45,647 bases of DNA from NCBI GenBank assembly GCA_002634395.1, contig NSJM01000018.1, forward strand, positions 1 to 45,647, written 5' to 3'. The notes under the pieces are model-generated. The model saw only the letters and a program-made list of their open reading frames with translations. It did not search any database and had not been told where the DNA came from. The first letter of the stretch is position 1. Every line of letters begins with the position of its first letter. The position numbers were made by a program, and so were the translations under genes. The stretch comes from Candidatus Methylomirabilis sp. (GTDB lineage Bacteria; Methylomirabilota; Methylomirabilia; Methylomirabilales; Methylomirabilaceae). Of this stretch, positions 13,623 to 23,800 are shown in pieces.

Positions 13623-16424
13623 TCAGTTTATGTCGTCAAATCCCTTGAGGGCGTCCGTATCCAGTTTGGTCTGTTTCGGCTGCACAACCACCGACACCGT
13701 TTCGATTCCGCCTATCGCGTCCCGCCAGTTGCCTGAGAGATCGGTATGCCGGAGCCGAACTGAAACAGCCATCAGGGTACCTTGCTGATCCATGTCACGC
13801 GATAGGGTCTCGCGGTATCGGCCCACGACAGTACAGCGTACCGGGAATGAGCCGCCAGGAGGTAACGTTGCATCCTGAATGAGCACATCCTCGCTCAGGT
13901 TGGTTCGGACCCTCAGCTCGAAAGAAGCCGCGACATTACCCGAATTGCGGATCGCAAATGCCAGTTCAACCGAATCGTCTTCACGAACGGCGATTGCAGA
14001 TACCGGCAACCCCTCGAGTTCCATCCGGGCGGCCTTCTCAGTGACCCGTCGTAGTGTGAACCCCGGAACAACCATCTCTGCCAGCGAGAGACCGCCGTGA
14101 CTGTATCGCGGCGCGACCTTCGCAGTTTCCCGCCGGAACCACTTCCATCCGACGGCCACGTCGTACTGCTCCGTTCCTGCCGTGATCGGCACGGCCCCGG
14201 GAAATCCCTTCGGGCGAAAGCCGAGCGCGTACCGCCAACGGACATCGGCCTGCAAGTCCCGTCCGTTTGCAGCCGCCTCGGACTGAGTCACCAGGACCCC
14301 ATGGGTGCCGAGCAGTTCCGTAAACCCATGATCGGATACGACCATCACGGTGTCTTCGGGTCGAATCCTTCTAAGTAGGTCGTCCAGGATTCCCCGCACG
14401 CCCTGCTTCTTGTCTCCGAGTATCGCCATTCGGATCGTGTTGTTGAACGCGGCAAGATCCCCGCGGAAATCGTGGCACTCGTCGGACACGGGGTAGATGA
14501 GGACGTTCAGGGGGGCGGCATGTTGATCCTCGAAACCCAGCATCATTCTGGCTTTGCCGGTATCCGCCTCTGTCAGAAATCGGAGCTTGGTCTTGGCCTC
14601 CTGCGCCGTCAGCCCCAGATTGCGGGCTACCAGCGTTGACTCGTCGGAGGTCGGCGTACCCTTGTAACCTTTCCAGTTCTGCGGCAGACATCCGGCAAGC
14701 AGGCTTGTCCGCGCCACCTGGGTGTAGCTCGGCAGTGCGCAGAAGCAGGCCTGCCCCTTGACCTCGAAATGCTCGGCAAGGATGGGTTGAACGACGGTAT
14801 CCCACGTGTCGAACCGCATCCCGTCAAAGACCAGAATCCACACCCTGCCGGTATCTTGCCCGAGTCCAATTCGGCCCACATCCGCCTTGAGACGGTCCCG
14901 GAGAAGATGCAGTGCACTCCGAGGACTCTGTGCGAATGCGGCAGGATCGGCTCGCACAAAGCCTGCCAGCGCCTGATCCAAGGCATCCAGACGACCGACC
15001 AGTCTACCTTTCAGGGACTCGGCCGACGGACCGACATCGTCCTGCCCACCGAACAGGTACTGCTGCCCTGCCTGAGTCACTTCCGAATCCTCGAAGCCCT
15101 CCAGAAAATGGAATACCTGCGACAACTGCAATTCCAGCGTGTGGTAGCCGTTCTCCAGATACCAGTCCAGCAGGGCATCAGCGTGCGGGAATGTCGGAAG
15201 GCGCGTCGCAAGACGGTTCTCGATCTGTTCCAGAATGGTCAGGCATTGCATTCCCATACGGGACTGCCGTGATCGGTCCGAGTCGTCGTCTTGCGATGCC
15301 CTCAGCATCGACTGTTTGGCCAGGCCGCCAAGCATTCCGGTCTGCGCGACTGAAGGATCGGCGAAGAACATGAGGAACGCCTCCCTCAATGCCTCATGGA
15401 GGACGACGGGCACCAGGGGTTTCTGGAGGATGCCCGTGATCCGCTCGACGGGCGTTTTTCCCGCCGGAGCAGCAAGATCGAGAACTCTCCGAACCAGTTT
15501 GGGCGGAAGGAATGCTTCAGCATGACGCTGGATCGCCGGCCAGAGCCTCGCATCAGTCGAGACGCACCCAATCAGCATCCCAGCCTGCTTCTCCATCTCG
15601 GCTACCGGGGTCTCCGGGGCAAAGATGTGAAGCCCGGCTAACTGGGTCGCCGGGTTTTGCAAGCCGACGGCATCGGCGAAGTGGCGCAGCACCAGAAAGG
15701 CCGCGATCTGCTCAAGGGGCATCTTCAACCAATACAAGTGCTCTTTGACCTGCGGACGGGCCGCGTCCGCGATCATCTCGTTCAGGACACCGCGCGGCTC
15801 GGCGAGAGCCGGATGTCCGATCAGCAGCCTGAGCATGTGAACCATGAACTCCCCGGCATCGGTTTCGTCCGGCCAGAGTTCCTTCAGTGTCATGTGGGGG
15901 TGGTGAGCCAGCAACACCAGGGCGGCCACCTGCCCCCGCCCCCAGTCGTCCGGTCGCCCCCACCGATCGATGATCTTGGTCGTTGCCGTGGAGACGTTGT
16001 CGAGGCGATCCAGCAGGGCATCCTTGTACCGTCGCATCTCGGCAACGGGGAAGTTGATTTTCGGGCAGATGCGGCTAAAGAAGGCCGGAACGGACAGATT
16101 GAGCGGCGTGCCTGCCTCGTTCCGCGCCAGAATGTCGGCGATGTAGCTGCCGTTCATCTTTCCCGACGGATGAGTCCCGCGTGCGAGTATGACAAGGACG
16201 TGAGCGGCTGAAGCGACCTTGCGGAAGCGGAGCCGGAACGCCAGGTCGTCGCCACAGTACACGACAACCTGCCAGGCCCGCCCCGTGGTGTCCGGCAACG
16301 TCGGTTTTCCGAGGAGCCCAGCGTCCGCGATCAGGCGGTCGGAATCCACGGCGACGGCTACGCGGGCGTCAAGGGGACGCTGACCCAGCCATTGCAGGAA
16401 GAACTGTGTCGGTGTCAGGACCAT
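13623..16424 (-). CDS. pglZ: PglZ, alkaline-phosphatase-fold BREX protein
   Basis: PglZ is the hallmark of BREX and Pgl systems. The 933-residue protein has an N-terminal helical half and the phosphatase core in the second half: VFDGMRFDTWD near residue 531 (first metal Asp), ALPSYTQVARTSLLAG (nucleophile region), MVVSDHGFTEL near 696 (metal Asp-His) and RYSHGGLSLAEMVVP near 776 (metal His). Metal ligands are all present. After about residue 800 there is a beta-sandwich that looks like CARDB (FAIRNSGNVAASFELRVRTN), which is not part of most PglZ proteins I know. It lies 12 bases after the AlbA gene and 12 before brxL, so it is clearly co-transcribed. Starts at a GTG. Confidence 0.9.
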   Translation of the reverse strand: MVLTPTQFFLQWLGQRPLDARVAVAVDSDRLIADAGLLGKPTLPDTTGRAWQVVVYCGDDLAFRLRFRKVASAAHVLVILARGTHPSGKMNGSYIADILARNEAGTPLNLSVPAFFSRICPKINFPVAEMRRYKDALLDRLDNVSTATTKIIDRWGRPDDWGRGQVAALVLLAHHPHMTLKELWPDETDAGEFMVHMLRLLIGHPALAEPRGVLNEMIADAARPQVKEHLYWLKMPLEQIAAFLVLRHFADAVGLQNPATQLAGLHIFAPETPVAEMEKQAGMLIGCVSTDARLWPAIQRHAEAFLPPKLVRRVLDLAAPAGKTPVERITGILQKPLVPVVLHEALREAFLMFFADPSVAQTGMLGGLAKQSMLRASQDDDSDRSRQSRMGMQCLTILEQIENRLATRLPTFPHADALLDWYLENGYHTLELQLSQVFHFLEGFEDSEVTQAGQQYLFGGQDDVGPSAESLKGRLVGRLDALDQALAGFVRADPAAFAQSPRSALHLLRDRLKADVGRIGLGQDTGRVWILVFDGMRFDTWDTVVQPILAEHFEVKGQACFCALPSYTQVARTSLLAGCLPQNWKGYKGTPTSDESTLVARNLGLTAQEAKTKLRFLTEADTGKARMMLGFEDQHAAPLNVLIYPVSDECHDFRGDLAAFNNTIRMAILGDKKQGVRGILDDLLRRIRPEDTVMVVSDHGFTELLGTHGVLVTQSEAAANGRDLQADVRWRYALGFRPKGFPGAVPITAGTEQYDVAVGWKWFRRETAKVAPRYSHGGLSLAEMVVPGFTLRRVTEKAARMELEGLPVSAIAVREDDSVELAFAIRNSGNVAASFELRVRTNLSEDVLIQDATLPPGGSFPVRCTVVGRYRETLSRDMDQQGTLMAVSVRLRHTDLSGNWRDAIGGIETVSVVVQPKQTKLDTDALKGFDDIN

Positions 16425-16436
16425 CGCAACCCACCC

Positions 16437-17861
16437 TCAAGAAGGAACCTTCCTGTCGCTCGCCACTTGCTTGCCATTGCTTGCCACTTGCTTGCCACCG
16501 ACCCCCGCCAGAACGTATCGGAAACTCCTCCCGGCGCCATGCCGAAGCACGACCCCCTTGACAACGAGGTCCTTGAGTTCCCTGTTGGCAGTGCGCATGG
16601 GCACACCCAACTCCGCCTCATACCGACTGCGGGTGATGTGACCGTGTTTCTGAATATAAGCCAGAGCGCTTCGCTGCCGGTCGTTTAGTTCGGCATCCGT
16701 CTTCGTGGACTCGGTGATTGCCCTCGGCCGAAAGATTGCCCGGAATCGGTCCGGACGCGACTCGAACTCCGGTTCGGGCAGACCGTGACCCAGACAGTCA
16801 GCGATGATTCGGCCAGTACCCGTGCCGAATTGCTCCACATACTTGATTAGAAAGAATGCGTTCGCGACGAGTCGGTTGCGGGGCTTGGACTCGTGAACTC
16901 CGCGAAGATCGTTTACGGTCATTCCTTCGGGAAGCCCGCCTGGGTTCCATACATCCAGTCGGTCGTCGAAGATGCGCACCTGCACGTTGGCGCTGCTTGC
17001 ATAGTCGCGGTGACAAACCGCATTGACGATGGCCTCCCGCAAGGCGTCCAGCGGGTACTCCCAGTTCTCCTCACGTTGGAGTCCTTTGATCTCCACAGCC
17101 ATCCGCGTATTGCGGCGAACAAAAGCCATGGCCTCCTCGACCTGCTCGATAATGTTGCCCTGGATGACTTTCATATCCAGAAAATGGACCTCATTTGTGC
17201 CCTTGAAGCGAGCACACCTAAGCATAGCCTGGGTCATGAGACGCTGGGGATTGCGCCCGAACAAAAGCACGGCCGCCACCGTCAACCTATTGTCGCGAAT
17301 CAGTCCCAATTGCCGAAGCACTTGTTCCGCTGGGGTGTCACTGCTCACATCCCACTGCCGCTCCGCCTTCGCTACCTTCAGGAAACGCCGCACGACGGCC
17401 GGGTCGATGTCCGCCATACTCGCGTCGTCAGGAAGCGTGTAGTCCCAAGTAATGGCGCGACTGGCCATGAACAAATGCATGGCCTCTTCCGTGGAGAGCC
17501 GCTGATTGGTACAACCCGATCGACGATAAGGACGGTCGAAGGCATATACCGGTTTAGCGGGACTTTCGGTTACGTTCACGATAATCAAGGTCTTCTCGCC
17601 GCGGGCCACCCTTGAAATGACCGGCGTCTGCCGCGGGCTGGTGTTCTGGGCGATCTTGTTGGCCAGACCTTCCATCGTGCCCTTGCCGACCTGAACGCCG
17701 ACCGTCTGCCCATCGGGGGCGACGCCGATCCAGATGCGCCCGCCATCCGCGGAGGCCAATGCCGCACAGGTTTCGACAATCTCCTTCCATTCCCCCAGCG
17801 ACTTCTTCCACTCGACGGTGTCGCTCTCTTGAGGAACCGCTGTCGGCATAGTCTTTTTCAT
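16437..17861 (-). CDS. AlbA-like / HATPase_c_4 / winged-helix protein inside the BREX operon
   Basis: A 474-residue protein of the COG2865 architecture. Residues about 10-110 are an AlbA_2 (Schlafen-type) nucleic-acid-binding domain: DTVEWKKSLGEWKEIVETCA, then ADGGRIWIGVAPDG, then PYRRSGCTNQRLS. Residues about 250-370 are a GHKL ATPase-like domain (ALREAIVNAVCHRDYA, then DRLDVWNPGGLPEG, then FGTGTGRIIADC). A winged helix follows (RQRSALAYIQKHGHITRSRY). The start is ATG 17861; the frame is open upstream to 18137 but there overlaps the methyltransferase. The gene lies between pglX and pglZ, where type 3 BREX has a helicase. A regulator or nucleic-acid sensor role is inferred. The C-terminus holds a duplicated 21-base unit. 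Confidence 0.8.
   Translation of the reverse strand: MKKTMPTAVPQESDTVEWKKSLGEWKEIVETCAALASADGGRIWIGVAPDGQTVGVQVGKGTMEGLANKIAQNTSPRQTPVISRVARGEKTLIIVNVTESPAKPVYAFDRPYRRSGCTNQRLSTEEAMHLFMASRAITWDYTLPDDASMADIDPAVVRRFLKVAKAERQWDVSSDTPAEQVLRQLGLIRDNRLTVAAVLLFGRNPQRLMTQAMLRCARFKGTNEVHFLDMKVIQGNIIEQVEEAMAFVRRNTRMAVEIKGLQREENWEYPLDALREAIVNAVCHRDYASSANVQVRIFDDRLDVWNPGGLPEGMTVNDLRGVHESKPRNRLVANAFFLIKYVEQFGTGTGRIIADCLGHGLPEPEFESRPDRFRAIFRPRAITESTKTDAELNDRQRSALAYIQKHGHITRSRYEAELGVPMRTANRELKDLVVKGVVLRHGAGRSFRYVLAGVGGKQVASNGKQVASDRKVPS
16462..16502. repeat. Duplicated 21-bp unit at the end of the AlbA gene
   Basis: Alternating 11- and 10-base units (GCCACTTGCTT, GCCATTGCTT) make two near-perfect 21-base copies that encode GKQVASN and GKQVASD. 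Gain or loss of a single short unit would shift the frame of the last residues, so this is a possible variable tract. Confidence 0.6.
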
Positions 17862-17881
17862 TTGTTGTTTTTCCAGGTCTC

Positions 17882-20800
17882 TCACAAATCGAAGAGTGTA
17901 GGCCCTTCTTCCTTGCGACGTCTTGCCTTGGCCTTCTCCGCCTTGTCTCCCACGTCCTTGACAATCCGTTGCGAGGCAACCGCTGCCTGCTTCGCCGCCC
18001 GCGAGTATACGTCCTTGGGGACTCTGTCCCTCAGAATGCCATGGAACAGGCGTCCGATCACCCGATACCCCTCGTCGGGGGCCAGATCCCTTATGGACGG
18101 CAGCACGTGGGCGTCGTTGTCCTCCAGTGCCCGGCACATCTGGAAGAGCGTGTCAATCCACCCGCAACGCTCGGCATCGGTCGTCTGCCTGCGGAGGCTC
18201 CCGGCCACATATCGTTCCGCATCGTGCAGGATACGAATGGACTTATCATCGTTCATCCGATTCCGCTCCGCCGCCGTCGGCTCACGCCAGCGATTCGTTC
18301 CCTCATCTCGCCAGAAGTTCGAGTTTAAAAGGTCTTCCAGCACCAAACTTTGGGATACCGATGCCGGCAGTAGCCCCGTAGCCTTCATCCAGAGCGGCTT
18401 GAGTTCGCCGATGAGCGCAGGGCGCAACTCCAGTTTCTGCCGCAACCATGCAATGGCGGTCAGCTCATCCTTGATGGCGACCTCTTCCTGTATAAGGTCT
18501 CCGCCGTTGACGCCCACAGCCTCGCCGCGCAGATACCAATGCTGGCCTACCTTGCGGAAGTAGCGGGCGCAGACACGCTCAATGAACGGCAAGTTCAGTC
18601 GCTGGACATCCACGCCACGCGGGATGAGCGTGTTCATCAACATAATGTGAATGGTTGCGGTGGCGCGGTGCTCGTCGCTGTATTTGCCAGGTTCGGCCTT
18701 AATCCGCTCCGGCAAGGACTGGAGATGTCGGCGCACGGCATCGGCAACCTGATGCTCAAGGTCATGGTCTGCCGCACTGGTCTGGGAACGAGCCACGACG
18801 GGTTTGTAAAGGTTGAACAAAACGTCTTTATCCACCACGTCTTCTTCGCCCTTTACCCCCTTCACCTGTTTGAATGATTTTTGCGTTTTTTCCAGAACCA
18901 ACATGTTGACAATCTCAAACCCAACACTCCGTACCGCCTGTTTGATAGCATTGAATACACGCCCATCAGAATTGCTGAACTCAACTGTAGCCCACCGGCC
19001 TGGTTTGAGCATACGGAACATCTCCCCGAAAGCTGTTTCCATCATTCTCGTGTAGTCTTCGAGGGTTTTAAATGGACCGTTGATCCTGCGGTCGCTGACG
19101 ACCATTTCTTTGGACTCGTCTGTGATTCGACCCAGCCAAGTTTCCCAAAGCAGCGAACAGTCTGCGTAGTAGATGTTCGAGCCAAACGGCGGGTCAGTAA
19201 AGATGTAATCAACGGATTCATCAACCACTGGCAAGTTATCGGCAGAACCAAGCACGACGCACGCATCCGTCGTACTGGCAAGAGCGTTGAAGCTGAGAAG
19301 ACTCTTGAGCAGGCTGTCGGCCTTTCGTCTAAAGACCTCAGCGACGTTCTTCTCTGATGTGAGTGAGGCGATGTAGAGAGTCGAACTGAGTCCGCCGCCG
19401 CCCCCACCGTAACTCTGCTTTAGAGACACATAGGGGACGATGCTCGTAAATGCGAACCGCAAGAACTGGCGAACACGCTTGTTCGGCTCGGATTCTATCT
19501 CCTTCCACAGTCGCGCCATCGCCCACAGGTTTCTCCTCGTGTAGAAATCGCTGATAGTCTGGATGCCCCGTTTCAGCAGACCATGCCGAAGCATCTCGCG
19601 TCCGTTGTCCACTTCATCCTGTGGATGCCAGTAAGGCAGTTGGCGCCAGGCAAGGTCCGAGACCAACTGCGACTCCTTCGCAGTGAACCTGCGAGTCGTT
19701 CGCAGTGTAGCTACTTCGACCCGCTGACTCCGCCGCATACGGAGCCCGACAAACTCATAGTCCGAAACGATGGCTTTAGGCTTCAGAAGAGTCAGTTGCT
19801 TCTTAACCCACTTTTCGTGACAGTGTGGGCAAGAAAAAACTTCGGCTGCCTTATTCGTGTCTTTGTCCATCGCCGCATCCCATAGGACGATGTCGCGTCC
19901 GCAGCCTCTTGCGACACGCTTCCTTCTCAGGATGGGCTTACCTGCATTCTTCCCCCTTTTACTGACTTTGCCGGTGGGTTCTTCGATGGTAACGAAGCCT
20001 TCACAGCGGTAAACGTCCGACCAGATGGTGTACTGAATCGTAGCCGGGATGCAGACCCAATGCGTGACCTCTGCCACATCAAGCTTATCCCAACTATCGC
20101 CACGCGGCAGTTCCGTCACCGGATAGCCAAGCCTACCCTCGACCTCTGGCTTGGTGAGTAACTCCCAGTCTCGGGCGCCATAGCCGGCATGTCCCTCCAT
20201 CAGCATTTGGCCGCGCTGGGAAGATGCTGCTGTCGCCGCCGGTGGGTTCTTGAGGCGGCTTGCCACGTCAGCATTGGCTGGGTCGTAGAGGCCAACCGCC
20301 GGCTCGTAGTGCTCGGTGCCGTAGAGCCAGTCGAATTCCTCCTTGACCGCCTCCTTGATCCGCTCGAACTCGCGCTTGAGGGCGTCAACATCAACCGGTG
20401 TGTTGTAGTTGTAGGCGATATGGCAGGCCGCGGGCGAGAGATCATTGAGGATGCAGGCACGAGGACCAACGCGGTCCTTGAGTTCGGGGAACTGCTCAAG
20501 GATGTCGGCGGGTGGGTTGGCACACATCTGCGCCGCCACGCCGGTCATGCCGGAACCGCTGAACGGATCTAGGATCAGGTCGCCGGGGCGCGTGTAGTGC
20601 AGGATATACGGGATGATGCTTCGAGGCGGAACCTTCGTGTGGTATGAGTGGGCGTTGTAGATGGGGTCGTTCTTGCCCTCTTTGATGTCGGCGGCAAAAG
20701 GCGGACAGTCATAATCATCCGTCTCCGGGTCATACGGATGAACGTGCTTGGCCAGAAACTCCTCGAGCGCCTTTTCCTGTTCTGCGGGATCGAACATCAA
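17882..20800 (-). CDS. PglX-like (BREX-3 type, DUF1156-like) DNA methyltransferase
   Basis: A 972-residue SAM-dependent amino-methyltransferase expected to modify host DNA so that BREX ignores it. Motif I is LILDPFSGSGMTG near residue 77; motif IV is FTDPPFGSNIYYADC near 534. The long insertion between them, in the place of a target-recognition region, holds a Zn-ribbon-like Cys set (CGRD near 296, CPHCHEKW near 325). After motif IV come a methylase strand (MLKPGRWATVEFSNSDG) and a large helical C-terminus ending GPTLFDL. Size, Zn ribbon and place in the operon fit PglXI of type 3 BREX. It overlaps the ATPase gene upstream by four bases and is followed after 20 bases by the AlbA gene. Confidence 0.85.
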   Translation of the reverse strand: MMFDPAEQEKALEEFLAKHVHPYDPETDDYDCPPFAADIKEGKNDPIYNAHSYHTKVPPRSIIPYILHYTRPGDLILDPFSGSGMTGVAAQMCANPPADILEQFPELKDRVGPRACILNDLSPAACHIAYNYNTPVDVDALKREFERIKEAVKEEFDWLYGTEHYEPAVGLYDPANADVASRLKNPPAATAASSQRGQMLMEGHAGYGARDWELLTKPEVEGRLGYPVTELPRGDSWDKLDVAEVTHWVCIPATIQYTIWSDVYRCEGFVTIEEPTGKVSKRGKNAGKPILRRKRVARGCGRDIVLWDAAMDKDTNKAAEVFSCPHCHEKWVKKQLTLLKPKAIVSDYEFVGLRMRRSQRVEVATLRTTRRFTAKESQLVSDLAWRQLPYWHPQDEVDNGREMLRHGLLKRGIQTISDFYTRRNLWAMARLWKEIESEPNKRVRQFLRFAFTSIVPYVSLKQSYGGGGGGLSSTLYIASLTSEKNVAEVFRRKADSLLKSLLSFNALASTTDACVVLGSADNLPVVDESVDYIFTDPPFGSNIYYADCSLLWETWLGRITDESKEMVVSDRRINGPFKTLEDYTRMMETAFGEMFRMLKPGRWATVEFSNSDGRVFNAIKQAVRSVGFEIVNMLVLEKTQKSFKQVKGVKGEEDVVDKDVLFNLYKPVVARSQTSAADHDLEHQVADAVRRHLQSLPERIKAEPGKYSDEHRATATIHIMLMNTLIPRGVDVQRLNLPFIERVCARYFRKVGQHWYLRGEAVGVNGGDLIQEEVAIKDELTAIAWLRQKLELRPALIGELKPLWMKATGLLPASVSQSLVLEDLLNSNFWRDEGTNRWREPTAAERNRMNDDKSIRILHDAERYVAGSLRRQTTDAERCGWIDTLFQMCRALEDNDAHVLPSIRDLAPDEGYRVIGRLFHGILRDRVPKDVYSRAAKQAAVASQRIVKDVGDKAEKAKARRRKEEGPTLFDL

Positions 20801-23800
20801 GCGTGTCCTCCGTGTTCGCCGGCGTCGATCCGCAGGAACACTCGCACCCGCTTGCTTGGGCCGTGCTTGGCCTTTGCGTCCTTGACGGCCTTCGTCAGCA
20901 GCGCCGTCAGTTTCGACATCGCCTCATCAACCCGATCCTCTTCTATCGCCCCGATCTGCCGGATGATCGGTCCAAGTTCCACGGACTCCTGAACGATGTT
21001 CGCCTCCTGGAGGAGCCGCCGCAGAAAGGCGACCAGATCATCGGTGATAACCTCGACCAACTTGTCCGCATTGGCGATCTGGATGATCTCGATAAGGTGC
21101 GTGAGGTCAGCCCGCCGGCTGTCGTCCGCCGCTTTCTTGAGGATGACCGCGATGGACGTATCCCTGAGCCGCTGGATCCGGTCGGCCAACCCCTGACTCA
21201 CGGACTGATCGAGGCGTTCATAGTCCTTCTGGGGCAGCACGCACTGCAGGGTCCATCGGCACTTGTGGCACAGCGCGTGTGAACCGGCCACGTCCGGCTC
21301 AGCCGCATCAAGGCAGACCCATGTGGCCGACTCCAACTGCTTAAGGTCGCTGCCGGCATTCACGGTGGATGCCGGTGGCGGGCCGAGTTCAAGAATGCTG
21401 TTGAGCCGGTTCATGGCGATAACCCGTGGTCTCAGCGCCTCAATGCGCTTGGCAATCGCGTTGAGGCCGTCGTAGTAGTCGCGATGAGCCTTGCGATAGG
21501 CATGGACGTACCGTCTCTTCCACTGCTCGAAGCCATCGATGCGCGCGCTAATCAAGCTGGGATTGTCGAGCAGGTTGTCGAACGTGATCAGCGCGATGAG
21601 ACTATTCCGGTCGAACTCGACTGCTGCGTCGATCGCACACGCGCCGCTCAGGTAGTCATATGCCTCACCGACCTCGAAGGCTCGATCCCTGAGCCGCCTC
21701 GCCTTCTCGTACTGGGCGTGCGCGTCGGCAAATGCATCCTTGGTGGCGTAGCTTTCCCGCACGGCGGCATCGAACTCCTGGTAGCTGCTGCTGGCGGTGA
21801 GGCCGGTCAGCCGGGCAAAAACCACGGACATCGGCTTGGGAACGGTACCTCCCAGTTTGGCGGCAAGGCCGTCGGTTCCTTTCTCGACCTCGGGAATCTC
21901 CACCTTCAGCTTGGCCAGCACGGCGAGCAACTGGGTGTTCCGCTCCAACTCCTCATCGGGCGTCTTGGCGGGCTTGAGGGTGTCGTCGAGCATGCGAGCG
22001 TAGGGCAGTACGTCGTTCCAGCCCTTTCGTACCGACAGCACTAGACGGGCGCCAAGCATCGCCTTGTCCAACTTGGCGTTCCACTCGCAGAGTGTCAATG
22101 TGTGCGCCGTCAGCCTGTTGCCCGGCAGCGGTTTGCCGTTGACCAGTTCGACCTTCGCATTGGGGTTCACCGCGATCTCGTGTCCACCGGTCCTGACCAG
22201 AGACAGCAGGTACAGCGTCACCATCGCTTCCGTAAGCGCATAGGGGGCGCGACAGAAGCTCGACTTGATGTCCGAAACCGGCACTTCGTCACGTCCCTCG
22301 ATGTGCTCGCGGATTTTCGCCAACGCCTGTGAGCTATCTGGCTTGAATTCGGTCGGGTGCGACTTGACGACCAGTTCCATGCCGACCCCGAAATTCAGGA
22401 TAGCGTCCTTCTCGGCCTTGGCCGGTTCCTTGCCGAACAGCCCCCCGTAAAGCTTGCGCGCGTCCGCATCGGTGAATTCCTTCTTCAGTTCCTTGGCGGT
22501 GAAGAGCGGCGTATCGTAGGACTTCTCCAGCAAACGACCGGCCAGGTCTTCTTCTCGATCCTTGGCCGACTTGAACACCTCCAGCGCGGGGATGGCGTAG
22601 CTCTTCTGCGTGATGATCTTGCCGCGACGGAATTCGTCCTGCTGGCATTTCAGGATGGCTTTCACGGCATCACGGCGCTTGCCTTCCGCATACTCGCGAA
22701 GGGTGCTCTGGCTGGGGGCCTGGCAATTCCTCTTCATCTGTTCGGCGGCAATCATGTCGGCCAGCGCATCGCGGGTCTCCTCGGACAGGGCCGTCGGGCG
22801 GCAGACGGCGACCCGGGCATCCTTGAGGGCGCCGGTGATCGCGTCGTCATTCTTGTCTGGTAGCGTCGCCATGTAGACCAGGCGGAAGTGTTGGTCGACA
22901 TTCTTGATCTCCTCCCCGAATTCGTCGCGCCAGACATTCGCGACGACGACTTCGCCGGTGTACTGAACCTTGTGGACCTGTCTCGTGGAAGCTCCGGAGC
23001 GGTGAGGGAACTGGTAAGCGGGCGGCTTGCCTTCCTGCCTGTCCTGGAAGGTGCGCGGATCGGGCGGCTGGAATGTGTACAGGATGCCGCCATTGACGCC
23101 CAGTTCGGCCTGGGCTTCGGGCGTGATGTCGGGCAGTTGCCAGAATAGGGATTCGATCCACTTGGCGTCCTGGCCCTTTACGTCCTCCTTCGCCTTCTTC
23201 TTGAGGGGAGCGAAGAGCCTCACGGGGTTGGCCTGAGCCGCCGTGGTCTCGTAGGAGTAGACGGTGACTTCCTTGCTGTCCTTCGTCTTCTTCTCCTGGC
23301 GGATCGGGAAGCCGCTCTGCACCAGTTTGTTCAGGAGTTGGTCGGCGAGGGCCGTGGCGCCGATGGCATCGTCGGACAGCCACGAGGCTTCGGCCACTTC
23401 CTGGGGGGTGAGTCCATCTCGCTGGTTGTCCGGCAAGCTGACAGCCCAGAGAAACAGGGTTTCGAGGATATGACGGGCGTGCGCGCTTTCGTCTTCCGCC
23501 AGGGACAGATCCGGAAGCTGGTCGATGGCAGCCTGAAGATTCTGGTATCCATCCCTGTAGTGCTCGTGATTCAGTCCCTTCTGGAGCTCGTCCGTACGAA
23601 TCAGATCGGAGAGCACCATCAGCCGCTTGGTCTTGAGTTGTTGCGGCTCGGACAGGACCTGCCACGCCATGCGGATGGCCGACCGTGCGGTGGGCAGATT
23701 GTGCTTCTCGGCATTCTGGGTGAGGCGTCTCAGCACGTCGAAACAGCGGGGCTGGAACGGGAAGATCGCCGTAAAGTAGTCCAGCGAGATGTTGAACTGC

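Noticed and set aside
17862-18137. N-terminal extension of the AlbA gene to 18137
   Set aside because: These 92 codons overlap the end of the methyltransferase in another frame and are of low-complexity Gly/Arg/Gln content; ATG 17861 gives the normal family start.
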